NCBI GenBank assembly: GCA_027490995.1
Contig: JAIXWY010000011.1
Span: forward strand, 744,001 to 808,000
Origin: Opitutaceae bacterium
GTDB taxonomy: Bacteria > Verrucomicrobiota > Verrucomicrobiia > Opitutales > Opitutaceae
Direction of reading: 5' to 3'
DNA length: 64,000 nucleotides
The notes under the pieces are model-generated. The model searched no databases. It saw only the letters and a program-made list of their open reading frames with translations, and was not told the DNA's origin. How positions within the stretch are numbered: position 1 is the stretch's first letter; the number at the start of each line of letters is the position of its first letter. The translations under genes were made by a program, and so were the position numbers. Positions 36,976 to 44,856 of the stretch are shown here, in pieces.

Positions 36976-38769
36976 ATGTCCGTGGACCCGAGCACCTCCG
37001 CCCCTCCGAGCGACTTCATTCGCGACATCGTCGCGGCCGACCTCGCGGCCGGACGGCACACGTCCATCGTCACGCGCTTCCCCCCGGAGCCGAACGGCTA
37101 CCTCCACATCGGCCACGCTAAGTCGATTTGCCTGAACTTCGGTATCGCGCGCGAGCAGAACGGCCGCTGCAACCTCCGTTTCGACGACACCAATCCGGTC
37201 AAGGAGGACGTCGAGTACGTCGACTCCATCACCGCTGACGTCCGTTGGCTGATCGCTGGCTGGGCCGACCACTGCCTCGGCGTGAAACCGCGCGGCGCTA
37301 AGCCGGCAGCGCTGACCGCAGCCGACGGTCGCACGGACCGGCTGATCGCTCCAGCCCCGGCCGGGACCAAGGACGCGGACTGCGAAGCCTTCTTCGCCAG
37401 CGACTACTTTGACGCCCTGTACGAGTACGCCCTGACGCTGATCCGCAACGGCGATGCCTACGTGTGCGATCTTTCGCCTAAGGAGACCGACGAGTACCGC
37501 GGTGCCCCGGACCGCCCGGGCCGGGAGTCGCCCTACCGTAACCGTTCGATTGCGGAGAACCTCGACCTCTTCCAGCGCATGCGCGCCGGCGAGTTTCCGG
37601 ATGGCGCGCGCTCGCTCCGCGCCCGCATCGATATGGCGTCGTCCAACGTGTGGCTGCGCGACCCGCTGCTCTACCGGATTCGCCATGTGACCCACCACCA
37701 CGCTGGCGCAGGATGGTGCATTTATCCCCTCTACGACTACGCACATTGCCTGAGTGACTACCTCGAGGGGATCACGCACAGCATCTGCACCCTCGAATTC
37801 GTCGATCACCGACCGCTCTACGACTGGATCCTCGCCAAGCTGAACCTGCCCCGCGCGCTGCCGCACCAGTACGAGTTCGCGAAGCTCGTACCAAGCTACA
37901 CGCTGATTTCGAAACGACGCCTCCTCAAGCTCGTCGAGGAAGGCGTCGTATCCGGCTGGGACGACCCTCGTCTTGCCACCCTTTCCGGCCTACGCCGCCG
38001 CGGCGTGCCGGCCCCGGCCCTGCGCCGATTCGTGACCAGTGTCGGCGTCACCAAGTACGACAGCGTGACCGACATCGCGCTCTTCGAGCACACGGTCCGC
38101 GACGAACTCAACGCCGTCGCCGAACGCCGACTCGCCGTACTCCGCCCGATCCGCGTCGTCCTGACGAACCTCGCTCCGGGTGAGACCGTCGAATGCCGTG
38201 CCACGAACAATCCGCAGGCCGAGACCCCGACGACCCGTCCGATCCCTCTGACCCGCGAGGTGTACATCGAGAGCGACGACTTTGCCGAAGTGCCCCCACC
38301 GAAGTATTTCCGGCTGAAGCCGGGCGGCGAGGTGCGACTCAAGTATGCCTGCATCATCCGGCTCGACGAGATCATCAAGGATGCCGAGGGCCGCCTCGTT
38401 GAACTGCGCTGCACGGCAGATCTCACGACCCGCGCCGGCCAGCCGAACGCGGACCGCAAAGTGAAGGGCACGATTCACTGGGTCAGCGCCAGTCACTGCG
38501 TCGACGCCGAAGTCCGCCTTTACGATCGCCTCTTTACGGTCCCGGAACCTGCAGCGGAGGAAGACTTCCTAAAGGTCCTGAATCCCCGCTCCCTCGAAAC
38601 CGTATCGGCCAAGCTGGAGCCTCTCCTCGCCTCGGCCAAGCCCGGTGACTGCGTGCAATTCGAGCGCCTCGGCTACTTCACGCCGGACGCGCGCGATAGC
38701 CGCCCGGATCGCCTCGTGTTCAGCCGCACCATCACACTCAAAGACACGTGGGGCTCCGCCGGAGCGTGA
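36976..38769 (+). CDS. glnS: Glutaminyl-tRNA synthetase
   Basis: 597 aa class Ib synthetase. HIGH box 'GYLHIGHAKS' (HIGH 44-47) after 'VTRFPPEPNG', and KMSKS-type ISK at 311-313 ('LISKRRLLKLV'). 'LRFDDTNPVKED' is the shared GlnRS/GluRS motif, and the C-terminal anticodon-binding beta-barrel (~350-590, 'GGEVRLKYACIIRLDEIIKD') is of the GlnRS type rather than the helical bacterial GluRS type. It charges tRNA-Gln directly. It is somewhat longer than the E. coli enzyme (554) because of an insert around residues 92-120 ('GVKPRGAKPAALTAADGRT'). Confidence 0.95.
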   Translation: MSVDPSTSAPPSDFIRDIVAADLAAGRHTSIVTRFPPEPNGYLHIGHAKSICLNFGIAREQNGRCNLRFDDTNPVKEDVEYVDSITADVRWLIAGWADHCLGVKPRGAKPAALTAADGRTDRLIAPAPAGTKDADCEAFFASDYFDALYEYALTLIRNGDAYVCDLSPKETDEYRGAPDRPGRESPYRNRSIAENLDLFQRMRAGEFPDGARSLRARIDMASSNVWLRDPLLYRIRHVTHHHAGAGWCIYPLYDYAHCLSDYLEGITHSICTLEFVDHRPLYDWILAKLNLPRALPHQYEFAKLVPSYTLISKRRLLKLVEEGVVSGWDDPRLATLSGLRRRGVPAPALRRFVTSVGVTKYDSVTDIALFEHTVRDELNAVAERRLAVLRPIRVVLTNLAPGETVECRATNNPQAETPTTRPIPLTREVYIESDDFAEVPPPKYFRLKPGGEVRLKYACIIRLDEIIKDAEGRLVELRCTADLTTRAGQPNADRKVKGTIHWVSASHCVDAEVRLYDRLFTVPEPAAEEDFLKVLNPRSLETVSAKLEPLLASAKPGDCVQFERLGYFTPDARDSRPDRLVFSRTITLKDTWGSAGA

Positions 38770-38816
38770 GCTTAGCCGCACAAAACGATTCTTTCGGCCG
38801 CGTAAAAAAAGGACGC

Positions 38817-38844
38817 TTGACTCACCCCCGGGCAAACCTAGCGT
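38817..38844 (+). promoter_or_regulatory. Candidate sigma-70 promoter of tRNA-Asp
   Basis: TTGACT (38817-38822) and TAGCGT (38839-38844) are separated by 16 bases, placing a transcript start about 12 bases before the tRNA. The -35 is good and the -10 is weak. Confidence 0.4.
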
Positions 38845-38863
38845 CCGCGGTCTTTCCCACTTC

Positions 38864-38940
38864 GGGGTGGTAGCTCAGCTGGTTAGAGCGTCTGCCTGTC
38901 ACGCAGAAGGTCGCGGGTTCGAGTCCCGTCCATCCCGCCA
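38864..38940 (+). tRNA. tRNA-Asp (GTC)
   Basis: 77 nt including an encoded CCA. Acceptor stem GGGGTGG/CCATCCC with discriminator G, D arm GCTC...GAGC, anticodon stem TCTGC/GCAGA with loop CTGTCAC (anticodon GTC), and T arm with TTCGAGT loop. The 3' end is duplicated at 42604-42630, marking this gene as the integration site of the following island. Confidence 0.97.
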
Positions 38941-38944
38941 GTTT
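38918..38944 (+). repeat. attL-like direct repeat in the tRNA-Asp 3' end
   Basis: Left copy of the 27-bp direct repeat, forming the T-loop-to-CCA end of the functional tRNA gene plus four T-rich bases. Confidence 0.85.
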
Positions 38945-38946
38945 TT

Positions 38947-38980
38947 AAAACCCGTTAGCCTCTTGAGGATAACGGGTTTT
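38947..38980 (+). terminator. Terminator of tRNA-Asp
   Basis: An 11-bp perfect stem (AAAACCCGTTA with TAACGGGTTTT; 38947-38957 and 38970-38980) ends in a T run. A second, imperfect copy of this hairpin follows the distal repeat at about 42632-42664. Confidence 0.85.
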
Positions 38981-39040
38981 GTGTTTTACACCAAACTTTG
39001 AGGACAGGCGCGTTTTGAGTATCCCCAGCAAATCGTGGGG

Positions 39041-39531
39041 ATGTTTTCAGTGCTGGGCGGCATGAATGGCGGCCCATTCGACATCGGCGCCCCCACCTTT
39101 GGCACTCCACCGATCGACGTCCCGGACTCTTCCAGCGGCAACCTCCCGACTCACGACCAATTTCCCACCTATTACCGGGAAGTGGACTTCCGTTTTCGTC
39201 GAGCCAGACGCTGCCGGCCTACGACACGGCCACCCACTTACCGTCAGCCGGCCTCCCGCACTTCGACGACTTCAGCGTAAACGTGACGGGGCTGAATCCT
39301 GGCCTATCAGTTCACTTCGACCTCTATGATGAGACGGTGAAACGCGGCCAGGCCCAGGTTGATGATTTCGCTCCGTTCTCACACGACACCCAGAGCGGTG
39401 GTTCCGTCTGCAAGGTTCCGGAGCACGGATCGAACCTGCTGTTTCTCGGGGGCGGCGGTGTTAGCGTCCCAAGCGGTGGCAAAGAGTATCTGTCAGTCCC
39501 TCGAGGGCTCTCGTATCCCGATGACTCATGA
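39041..39531 (+). pseudogene. Frameshifted remnant of an exported protein with VPxxG (VPDSG/PEP-CTERM-like) end
   Basis: The first frame reads '...IDVPDSSSGNLPTHDQFP' and 'TYYREVDFRF' up to about 39198. The continuation lies in another frame: 'SSQTLPAYDTATHLPSAG', 'LPHFDDFSVNVTGLNPG', 'VHFDLYDETVKRGQAQVDDF', 'APFSHDTQSGG', then 'VPEHGSNLLFLGGG'. One frameshift near 39200 joins them. The 'FAPFSHD' block followed by a VPxxG-hydrophobic stretch is like the C-termini of VPDSG/PEP-CTERM secreted proteins in Verrucomicrobiota. The membrane segment and basic tail are out of frame or lost. A convincing start and signal peptide are missing too. No exosortase is in the window. Confidence 0.45.
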
Positions 39532-39610
39532 CCGCGCAGACCGAGCCACCAGGATACAACTTCTTGAGGCGCGGCGATTGGAGGACTTTATATGGATTGT
39601 CGTCGCCGGC

Positions 39611-39650
39611 CGGGAGGCCAAGCACATCGGCCTCCAAAGGTCATGGCGCT
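39611..39650 (+). repeat. Imperfect direct repeat left of the DUF2271-apbE cassette
   Basis: The first 21 bases match 41623-41643 at 19 positions, and similarity continues weakly for about 20 more. The two copies lie about 2.0 kb apart on either side of the DUF2271-apbE pair. Confidence 0.4.
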
Positions 39651-39964
39651 GTTCATTTTAGTTTGATCGGATCGGTGTAGATCCGCGGCGAAAGCCTAAC
39701 GGCTTGACCGCAAAATGGGCAACCCATTGGTTCGTCCATCGTGGGTATCGCGACCCAACCGCTCCAAGGGCCCGTTGCGACCAACACTACAACTTATTTC
39801 CGCCGAACGCAGCTAGTCGCTTTACGGCCTCCACCGCCAACCGGCCTTTTTCCGCAAGGGGTTACAAGGTGTTGCCTCCGCCGCTCCCGTTGACTCCCCT
39901 CGCCCAGCTCTGTAAATCTCAAGCTTACTTCGCAGGGGTCGAGCGTCCTTTCAAATGTTCATCC

Positions 39965-40486
39965 ATGATTAAATCATCACTTCTTTTTGCCGGCGGGGCG
40001 CTGGCTCTCACAGCGACGGATGCGAGCGCCGGCCAGCTCGTGATCGACATTGAAATCCCGCGGCTGAGTGTCGCTGAATATCATAAACCGTATGTCGCGG
40101 GCTGGCTGGAAAAGGAAAACAGCGATGGCAGCTATGCCGGCAACCTTTTCGTCTGGTACGATGTCAAAAAGAGAGACGGCGCCGGTCAGAGTTGGCTTAA
40201 GGATCTGCGCCAGTGGTGGCGTAAGAGCGGCCGCGAACTGACCCTGCCGATCAATGGCGTGACCTCGGCGACGCGCGCGCCGGGCCGCCACACCGTCTTT
40301 ATCGATACTGCCAATGTGAGCGGCTTGAAGGCCGGATCATATGTCCTGATGGTCGAAGCCGCGCGCGAAACCGGCGGACGTGAAGTTGTCAAGGTGCCCT
40401 TCACCTATTCGCCCGGCAATGGCGGCACAGTGTCGGGCAAGGGCCAAAGCGAGTTGGGCACGGTCACCCTGACCTACAAACCGTGA
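39965..40486 (+). CDS. DUF2271 periplasmic protein
   Basis: 173 aa, with signal peptide ('MIKSSLLFAGGALALTATDA', cleavage near SAG-QL). DUF2271 fold: 'QLVIDIEIPR', 'KPYVAGWLEKENSDGSYAGN', 'LFVWYDVKKRDGAGQSWLKD' and 'LRQWWRKSGRELTLPINGV'. DUF2271 genes usually sit with PepSY membrane proteins and apbE in flavinylation-linked extracytoplasmic electron-transfer loci. Residues 97-103 read NGVTSAT, close to the ApbE target form D/N-x-x-S/T-G-A-S/T, with Ser in place of the Gly. The stop overlaps the apbE GTG start. Codon choice and context suggest horizontal transfer. The partner PepSY gene is missing. Confidence 0.85.
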   Translation: MIKSSLLFAGGALALTATDASAGQLVIDIEIPRLSVAEYHKPYVAGWLEKENSDGSYAGNLFVWYDVKKRDGAGQSWLKDLRQWWRKSGRELTLPINGVTSATRAPGRHTVFIDTANVSGLKAGSYVLMVEAARETGGREVVKVPFTYSPGNGGTVSGKGQSELGTVTLTYKP

Positions 40487-41469
40487 ATCCCGAGGGAGTC
40501 AGCAGCCGCAAGGTTCTGATTCCGGAGCTGGGCGCCATGCCCAAGGCGCACCAGACGGCACGAAAGTATGTTCTGGAAGGCGAGGCCTTCGCCACCACCT
40601 GGAAAGTGATCCTTCTGGCCGCTCCTGACCTGAGCGAACGCACTTTTGCTCAGATTTCCAAGCGCCTTCAAACCAAGCTGGACCAGGTCGACCGCGAAAT
40701 GTCGCCGTATCGAGCGGACAGCGACCTGACCCGGTTCAACACCGCCGAGCCGGGCAGCTTCATCGAACTTCCGCCGATGCTCACCGCGGTCATGGGCCAT
40801 GCCCTTGATACCGCACGCCTGAGCGACGGCGCTTTCGATCCGTGTTTGTTAGACGCCGTCGAAGCCTGGGGTTTCGGGGCAAAAGCCGTACCGGAAGGGC
40901 TGGCGGATGTTTCCGGTCTGACTGGCGGTGGCTGGCGTCGCCTGACCTGGCAGGTCGACGGCATGGTAAAGCCAGACGGTGTGCGTATCGACCTGTGCGC
41001 CATCGCCAAGGGCTTCGCCGCCGACGAATTGCTTCGACTGGTTAAGGCCGAACCCGGCTGCGTCGCCGCCCTTGTCGAGGTCGGCGGTGAACTGGCCGGA
41101 TGGGGTGTCCAGCCAGATGGTTTGCCGTGGTGGGTCGAGATCGAAGGCGCCGACGCCGTCATCGCCCTGCATGAAATGGCGGTGGCGACGTCCGGCGACA
41201 GCAAGCGTTTTTTCATCCACGATGGCCGGGTCATGTCGCACACCATCGATGCCGCAACCTGCGCCCCGACGGCGTCGAATGTTTCCGGTGCGACGGTGCT
41301 GGATCCCGCCTGCTGGCGCGCTGACGCGTTGGCCACGGCGCTCATGGTGATGGGGGAAGCAAGGGCACTCGAATTTGCCACGCGGCACAATATTCCTTGC
41401 CTGCTGCGCGTCCGCGAAGGCGATTCTATCCGCGAAGCGCTTAGCCCCGCTCTGGAGGCTTGGTTGTGA
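40483..41469 (+). CDS. apbE: FAD:protein FMN transferase (ApbE family)
   Basis: 328 aa starting at GTG 40483, which overlaps the DUF2271 stop (GTGA). ApbE attaches FMN to a Thr/Ser of target proteins. Family motifs: 'EMSPYRADSDLTRFN' (72-86), 'LSDGAFDPCLLDAVEAWGF' (113-131), 'IDLCAIAKGFAAD' (169-181), 'LVEVGGELAGWG' (197-208), 'SHTIDAAT' (252-259) and 'RADALATAL' (279-287). The FAD/metal-binding positions appear intact. Unlike most ApbE proteins no signal peptide or lipobox is evident, so its location is uncertain. The likely target is the coupled DUF2271 protein, or a PepSY protein encoded elsewhere. Confidence 0.9.
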   Translation: MNPEGVSSRKVLIPELGAMPKAHQTARKYVLEGEAFATTWKVILLAAPDLSERTFAQISKRLQTKLDQVDREMSPYRADSDLTRFNTAEPGSFIELPPMLTAVMGHALDTARLSDGAFDPCLLDAVEAWGFGAKAVPEGLADVSGLTGGGWRRLTWQVDGMVKPDGVRIDLCAIAKGFAADELLRLVKAEPGCVAALVEVGGELAGWGVQPDGLPWWVEIEGADAVIALHEMAVATSGDSKRFFIHDGRVMSHTIDAATCAPTASNVSGATVLDPACWRADALATALMVMGEARALEFATRHNIPCLLRVREGDSIREALSPALEAWL

Positions 41470-41622
41470 CAGAGTTGACTGCACAAGATCCGGAGCGGTA
41501 AACGACGAGGCGGATGAGCGGGGGTTCGCAACCAGAGGCACGATCAAAAAGTCGAAGCATACTTGAGCGACTGAAAAGCGCGGTGCGGATACCAAAGGAT
41601 CGGCACGGGATCTCGCGCCATC

Positions 41623-41662
41623 CGGGACGCCGAGCACATCGGCTCCCTCAAAAGTCAAGGCC
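41623..41662 (+). repeat. Imperfect direct repeat right of the DUF2271-apbE cassette
   Basis: Partner of 39611-39650. It directly precedes the fragment that resembles a phosphate-binding protein. Confidence 0.4.
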
Positions 41663-41824
41663 GCGTGGTCGCGCTTGGTATTCTCCGGAAAGAGCACTCC
41701 GCTCACGGAGCTCGCCAGCAGCGTCGACGTGAAGGGGTTCGTCGCTGCAAACCCGAACGCCATCTGCTACCTCGAGAAGTCTGCTGTCGACGGGAGCGTC
41801 AAGGTGGTTCTGACGGTGGATTGA
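41663..41824 (+). pseudogene. C-terminal fragment resembling a PstS-like phosphate-binding protein
   Basis: In the frame ending at TGA 41822-41824 the translation reads 'WSRLVFSGKSTPLTELASSV' then 'DVKGFVAANPNAICYLEKSA' and 'VDGSVKVVLTVD'. This resembles the C-terminus of small PstS-like substrate-binding proteins ('w...lFtGkg..P...ad...v..fV..npgaIGYv'). The G of GY is replaced (ICYL), and nothing upstream encodes the rest of the protein. The fragment is about 50 codons long. Confidence 0.6.
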
Positions 41825-41889
41825 GTCGAGGCCACCCAAGACGTCGGGCCGGCTGCGGGCGGCACGCTGCATCGTCGCGGAGACACAGC

Positions 41890-42302
41890 AATGGATTTCG
41901 AGACGCGAATCGGGATGCTGCCGGCCGTGCTGCTGGCCCGGCGCAGCCTGCCCCAGTCGGCGTCCGGCAAGGCGTGCCATTACCTGCTCGGAGTCGGATG
42001 CGCTCGTCGCCCATTGCAACCATGGTGAGACCCGCCTCGACACGAACCTGCTCAAGAACGCGATCCGGCCCTCGGCGATTGGAAAGAAGAACTTCCTGTT
42101 CATCGGCCATCCCGACGCCGGCGACCGCTCCGCCATCATCTACGCCATCGTCGTCTCGTCCCAGCGCCGCGGCGTCGACCCGCTCGCTCACCTCCGCGAC
42201 ATCCTCTCGCGGCTGCCCAACCTGACCAACCGCGACGACCTCACCCGCTCCTGCGGGGTCCTGGCGTCCCGCTACTGCGTCCTGAAACGTCACTGCCTGT
42301 GA
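41890..42302 (+). pseudogene. IS66-family transposase remnant (C-terminal part, frameshifted)
   Basis: Two overlapping frames together encode the end of an IS66 TnpC transposase: 'LPQSASGKACHYLLG' (before a frameshift near 41990), then 'SDALVAHCNHGETRLDTNLL', 'KNAIRPSAIGKKNFLFIG', 'HPDAGDRSAIIYAIVVS', 'RRGVDPLAHLRDILSRLPNL'. These match the IS66 landmarks 'NA.RP.alGrKNwLF.Gs..aG...A.iysli.sc...giDP..YL.dvL..lp'. The catalytic core upstream and the terminal inverted repeats are not identifiable. It shows that an insertion sequence helped build or break the island. Confidence 0.85.
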
Positions 42303-42603
42303 CCATCCGCGTCACTATCAGTGACGCCCAGTGTCCGTTCAACGACACTCAGTGTGGCACTCCGTCGGACACATGCACTCAATTCGACAGCCCACGTTCT
42401 CGCTAAATCAATGGGCGAAAACTTCGTGCACTTTGACCGCGCAAGCACCGCCCCCCATGAGACACTGAAATTCCAGGAGCTACTCACGGGCCCAAGACAC
42501 CCCGCCAATTCCCGTCAGAATCAGGGCAATCGCCGTCCATTCTAGTCCATCTGAGTCCACCCATTTAATTCGTAGGTCCCCCTGCTCCAGCACTTTCAGC
42601 GAA
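42303..42603. other. Non-coding end of the island
   Basis: About 300 bases between the IS66 remnant and the right repeat. Short repeated words (AGTGAC, CAGTGT, GACACT) and a small palindrome (GTCACT-ATC-AGTGAC, 42310-42324) cluster at the left end. No gene or RNA was recognised. Confidence 0.5.
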
Positions 42604-42630
42604 TTCGAGTCCCGTCCATCCCGCCAGTTT
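42604..42630 (+). repeat. attR-like direct repeat (tRNA-Asp 3' end duplicate)
   Basis: Right copy of the 27-bp repeat, identical to 38918-38944. It lacks the 5' two thirds of a tRNA. It is followed by a degenerate copy of the tRNA terminator hairpin. Confidence 0.85.
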
Positions 42631-42631
42631 C

Positions 42632-42666
42632 AAAAACCCGTTAGTCCCTAAAGGATAACGGGGTTT
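42632..42666 (+). terminator. Second, degenerate copy of the tRNA-Asp terminator
   Basis: A stem of the same sequence as at 38947-38980 (AAACCCGTTA with TAACGGGGTTT, one extra G) after the right repeat, probably the original downstream sequence of the tRNA before insertion. Confidence 0.65.
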
Positions 42667-42935
42667 ATCTTAGCAGGCCCCTTTATGGACTTCCCGCTGA
42701 GCGGGCAGAACCACGCCACCGAGCCCACTCTTTCGGGCGGATCGCGCCCCGAGCGCGCCCGAGAGACATGGCCGGAGTGCGGTGCCCAAACGAGCCACGC
42801 CGCGGTACTCCGAGGCCGCTCATCTCGCGGGAGGACGTCTGCACGCCGGCACGTTCACAACGCCCGACTCCGCGCGACGGATCGGCATCGTGCGCTTGCC
42901 TCGTCGGACGGGGCCTTGGACCCTCCTGCGTCCCG

Positions 42936-44171
42936 ATGATGATCACACGCTGGATCCTGCTTTTAACCTGCCTCTGCGCCCTCTTCCGCGGCCTGAACGC
43001 CGCGGCCCCGCAAGTGATCGTCTCCGATCCCATCCTGGTGGCCGAGGGCCCCGCCGAGGAGCGGCGCTGGGGCCGCTACCAATTTCCGACGCTCGATCGT
43101 ACCCTCGACGGACGCATCGCGCTTTCCTTTCACGTCAACGAGGATAGCGCACGCGCCTACGGCAACCGACCCAGCGAACCCGATCGTGGGATCTCGGCGG
43201 ACGGCGGCAGAACGTGGACGCTGGTGCCCGCCACCGAACGCATCGCCGGCCTGCTCCTCCCGAACGGCGACCGCATCATCGCCGGCCGCCACGATGTCAC
43301 ACCGCCAGCCATTCCCGTGCGCGAGCTGAGCCTCCCCGCTCCAGTCGGCACGATCATCGGAACCTACGGCAACCTGCCGTACACCTTTTATCGACACGAT
43401 GAGTTACCGGAGTCGCTGCAGGGCGTTCCGCTGGTCCGACTGCCACGCGGAGGCACGCGTTGGCTGCCGGAGCGTGCCACCCTCCACGACCCCGGTTTCC
43501 AACGCTACACGATCCAAGAGGTCTTTCCCGTCGTGTGGTGGGGCGACCTCACGCTCGCGCGCGATGGCTCGATTCTCGCTGTCGTCTACCCCCGCTCCCG
43601 CGACGGGGACGTAGCGTGCCATCGCTCCACCGACTCGGGACGATCCTGGCAGCTCCAGGGCCGGATCGCTTACGAACCCGATGCGCAAGCCGATCCTCAG
43701 GCCGCCGCTCGCACTCAGGGTTTTACCGAGCCCGGCACCGTCCAGCTCGCCGACGGCTCGATCCTCGTGATGTTGCGCACCACCGATGGCCTCGGCGCGG
43801 GCCCGCTCTATGCGAGCCGCTCCTCGGACCTCGGCCAGACCTGGACCAAGCCCACCGTCGTGAACGCCTTCGGGGTCATGCCCCGACTCTTGCGCCTGAA
43901 CAACGGCGTCGTCGTTCTCAGCTACGGCCGCCCCGGCGTGGATGTTCGCTTCAGCTTCGATGGCACTGGGAACCAGTGGTCAGACCCACTCAGCTTGGTT
44001 CCGCGGACGTCCGACAACATCCAGGCCGACACCTGCGGGTACACGAGCCTGCTGCCCCTCTCCGACGATTCGTTCCTTATCGCATACAGTTGGTTCAAAC
44101 GCCCCGGTGCGGATGGGCAGCCTCGCAAGGCACTGCTGGTTCGATTAATAAGTATTAAACCAACTGCTTGA
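42936..44171 (+). CDS. Secreted sialidase-like (BNR repeat) glycosidase
   Basis: 411 aa from the first of two adjacent ATG codons (42936, 42939). Signal peptide 'RWILLLTCLCALFRGLNAA' cleaved near residue 24. Six-bladed beta-propeller of the sialidase superfamily, with Asp boxes SADGGRTW (~residue 80), STDSGRSW (~237) and SRSSDLGQTW (~297), and 'FTEPGTVQLADGSILVMLRT', typical of exo-alpha-sialidase-like proteins in polysaccharide loci. Catalytic Arg triad assignment is not possible by eye, so true sialidase activity is uncertain. It lies just outside the tRNA-Asp island, alone on the plus strand. Confidence 0.8.
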   Translation: MMITRWILLLTCLCALFRGLNAAAPQVIVSDPILVAEGPAEERRWGRYQFPTLDRTLDGRIALSFHVNEDSARAYGNRPSEPDRGISADGGRTWTLVPATERIAGLLLPNGDRIIAGRHDVTPPAIPVRELSLPAPVGTIIGTYGNLPYTFYRHDELPESLQGVPLVRLPRGGTRWLPERATLHDPGFQRYTIQEVFPVVWWGDLTLARDGSILAVVYPRSRDGDVACHRSTDSGRSWQLQGRIAYEPDAQADPQAAARTQGFTEPGTVQLADGSILVMLRTTDGLGAGPLYASRSSDLGQTWTKPTVVNAFGVMPRLLRLNNGVVVLSYGRPGVDVRFSFDGTGNQWSDPLSLVPRTSDNIQADTCGYTSLLPLSDDSFLIAYSWFKRPGADGQPRKALLVRLISIKPTA

Positions 44172-44412
44172 CGCGCTGCCTCGAGTTCCGCGGACGCCAT
44201 CGCGATTCCGCCTCATGAATCTCTCTTGCAGGGACTTCGAAGCGGCGGCTAATGTCTTGGGATGAGCGTCTTGCAACATCCGGCGGTTCCTCCGAGAGCG
44301 ACGAGCCTCTCAGGTTGATCCTCGGACGTATCCGCCGAGCGACTATCGCCTCGGCCGCTCCAGTCGCGGCTCGAAGCCTTCATCCACCACGACAACTGTC
44401 GACTTTCCCAGC
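44172..44412. other. Intergenic region, nothing recognised
   Basis: 241 bases between the sialidase-like and DUF4190 genes. No hairpin with a T run or RNA gene was seen. Confidence 0.5.
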
Positions 44413-44697
44413 ATGCCGAAGCGAACCAGTGCCCTCGCCATCGCCAGCCTCGTAACGGGTATCCTCGGCTGGAGCTTTCTCCCGTTGGTGGGCAGCATCG
44501 TTGCAGTCGTCACCGGACATCTGGCGCGGGCGGAGATTCGGCGAAATCCGGACTCCCTCGACGGAGACGGCCTCGCGATGGTCGGACTGTGCTTGGGCTG
44601 GATTTCCATCCTCCTGGGCATCTTGGCCGTGATGGCCCTTTTGCTGTTCTTCGGGGGCATCGCCGCTCTGCTTGCCGGCGCGACGATGCAAAGCTGA
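44413..44697 (+). CDS. DUF4190 small membrane protein
   Basis: 94 aa with two hydrophobic hairpins: 'LAIASLVTGILGWSFLPLVG' and 'MVGLCLGWISILLGILAVMA'. The signature 'GHLARAEIRRNPDSLDGDGL' between helix pairs is the DUF4190 motif ('GH.Ar.eIrr......G.glA'). Function unknown; these proteins are often fused to zinc ribbons or GYF domains, but here the domain stands alone. It is convergent with the large TonB receptor gene. Confidence 0.85.
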   Translation: MPKRTSALAIASLVTGILGWSFLPLVGSIVAVVTGHLARAEIRRNPDSLDGDGLAMVGLCLGWISILLGILAVMALLLFFGGIAALLAGATMQS

Positions 44698-44856
44698 GCG
44701 ACGCACTCGCTGCTGACGCGCAGACACCATGCGTCCGCACAGGCGTTGAGCCGCGCCTCAGCCGAGGAAGCGCGACTCCCTCTGCCAGGACAGCATCGCA
44801 AACCCGGACGGTGATTTACTCGGTCCGCCGCCCAATGAGCGCGGTCCGACGCACTG

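Larger units (their letters stand above)
38918..42630. mobile_element. Genomic island integrated at tRNA-Asp, integrase not present
   Basis: A 27-bp perfect direct repeat (38918-38944 and 42604-42630), consisting of the last 23 bases of tRNA-Asp plus GTTT, bounds 3.7 kb. The 3' end of a tRNA duplicated in this way is the mark of tyrosine-integrase insertion. Inside are a frameshifted exported-protein gene, the intact DUF2271-apbE pair, a fragment resembling a phosphate-binding protein and an IS66 transposase remnant. No integrase, excisionase or other mobility gene survives, so it is probably a decayed island that can no longer move by itself. The similarity extends past the repeat into the terminator hairpin on both sides. 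Confidence 0.8.

Noticed and set aside
38941..42603. Self-transmissible integrative element
   Set aside because: No integrase, relaxase or type IV secretion gene could be found in any frame of the insert.
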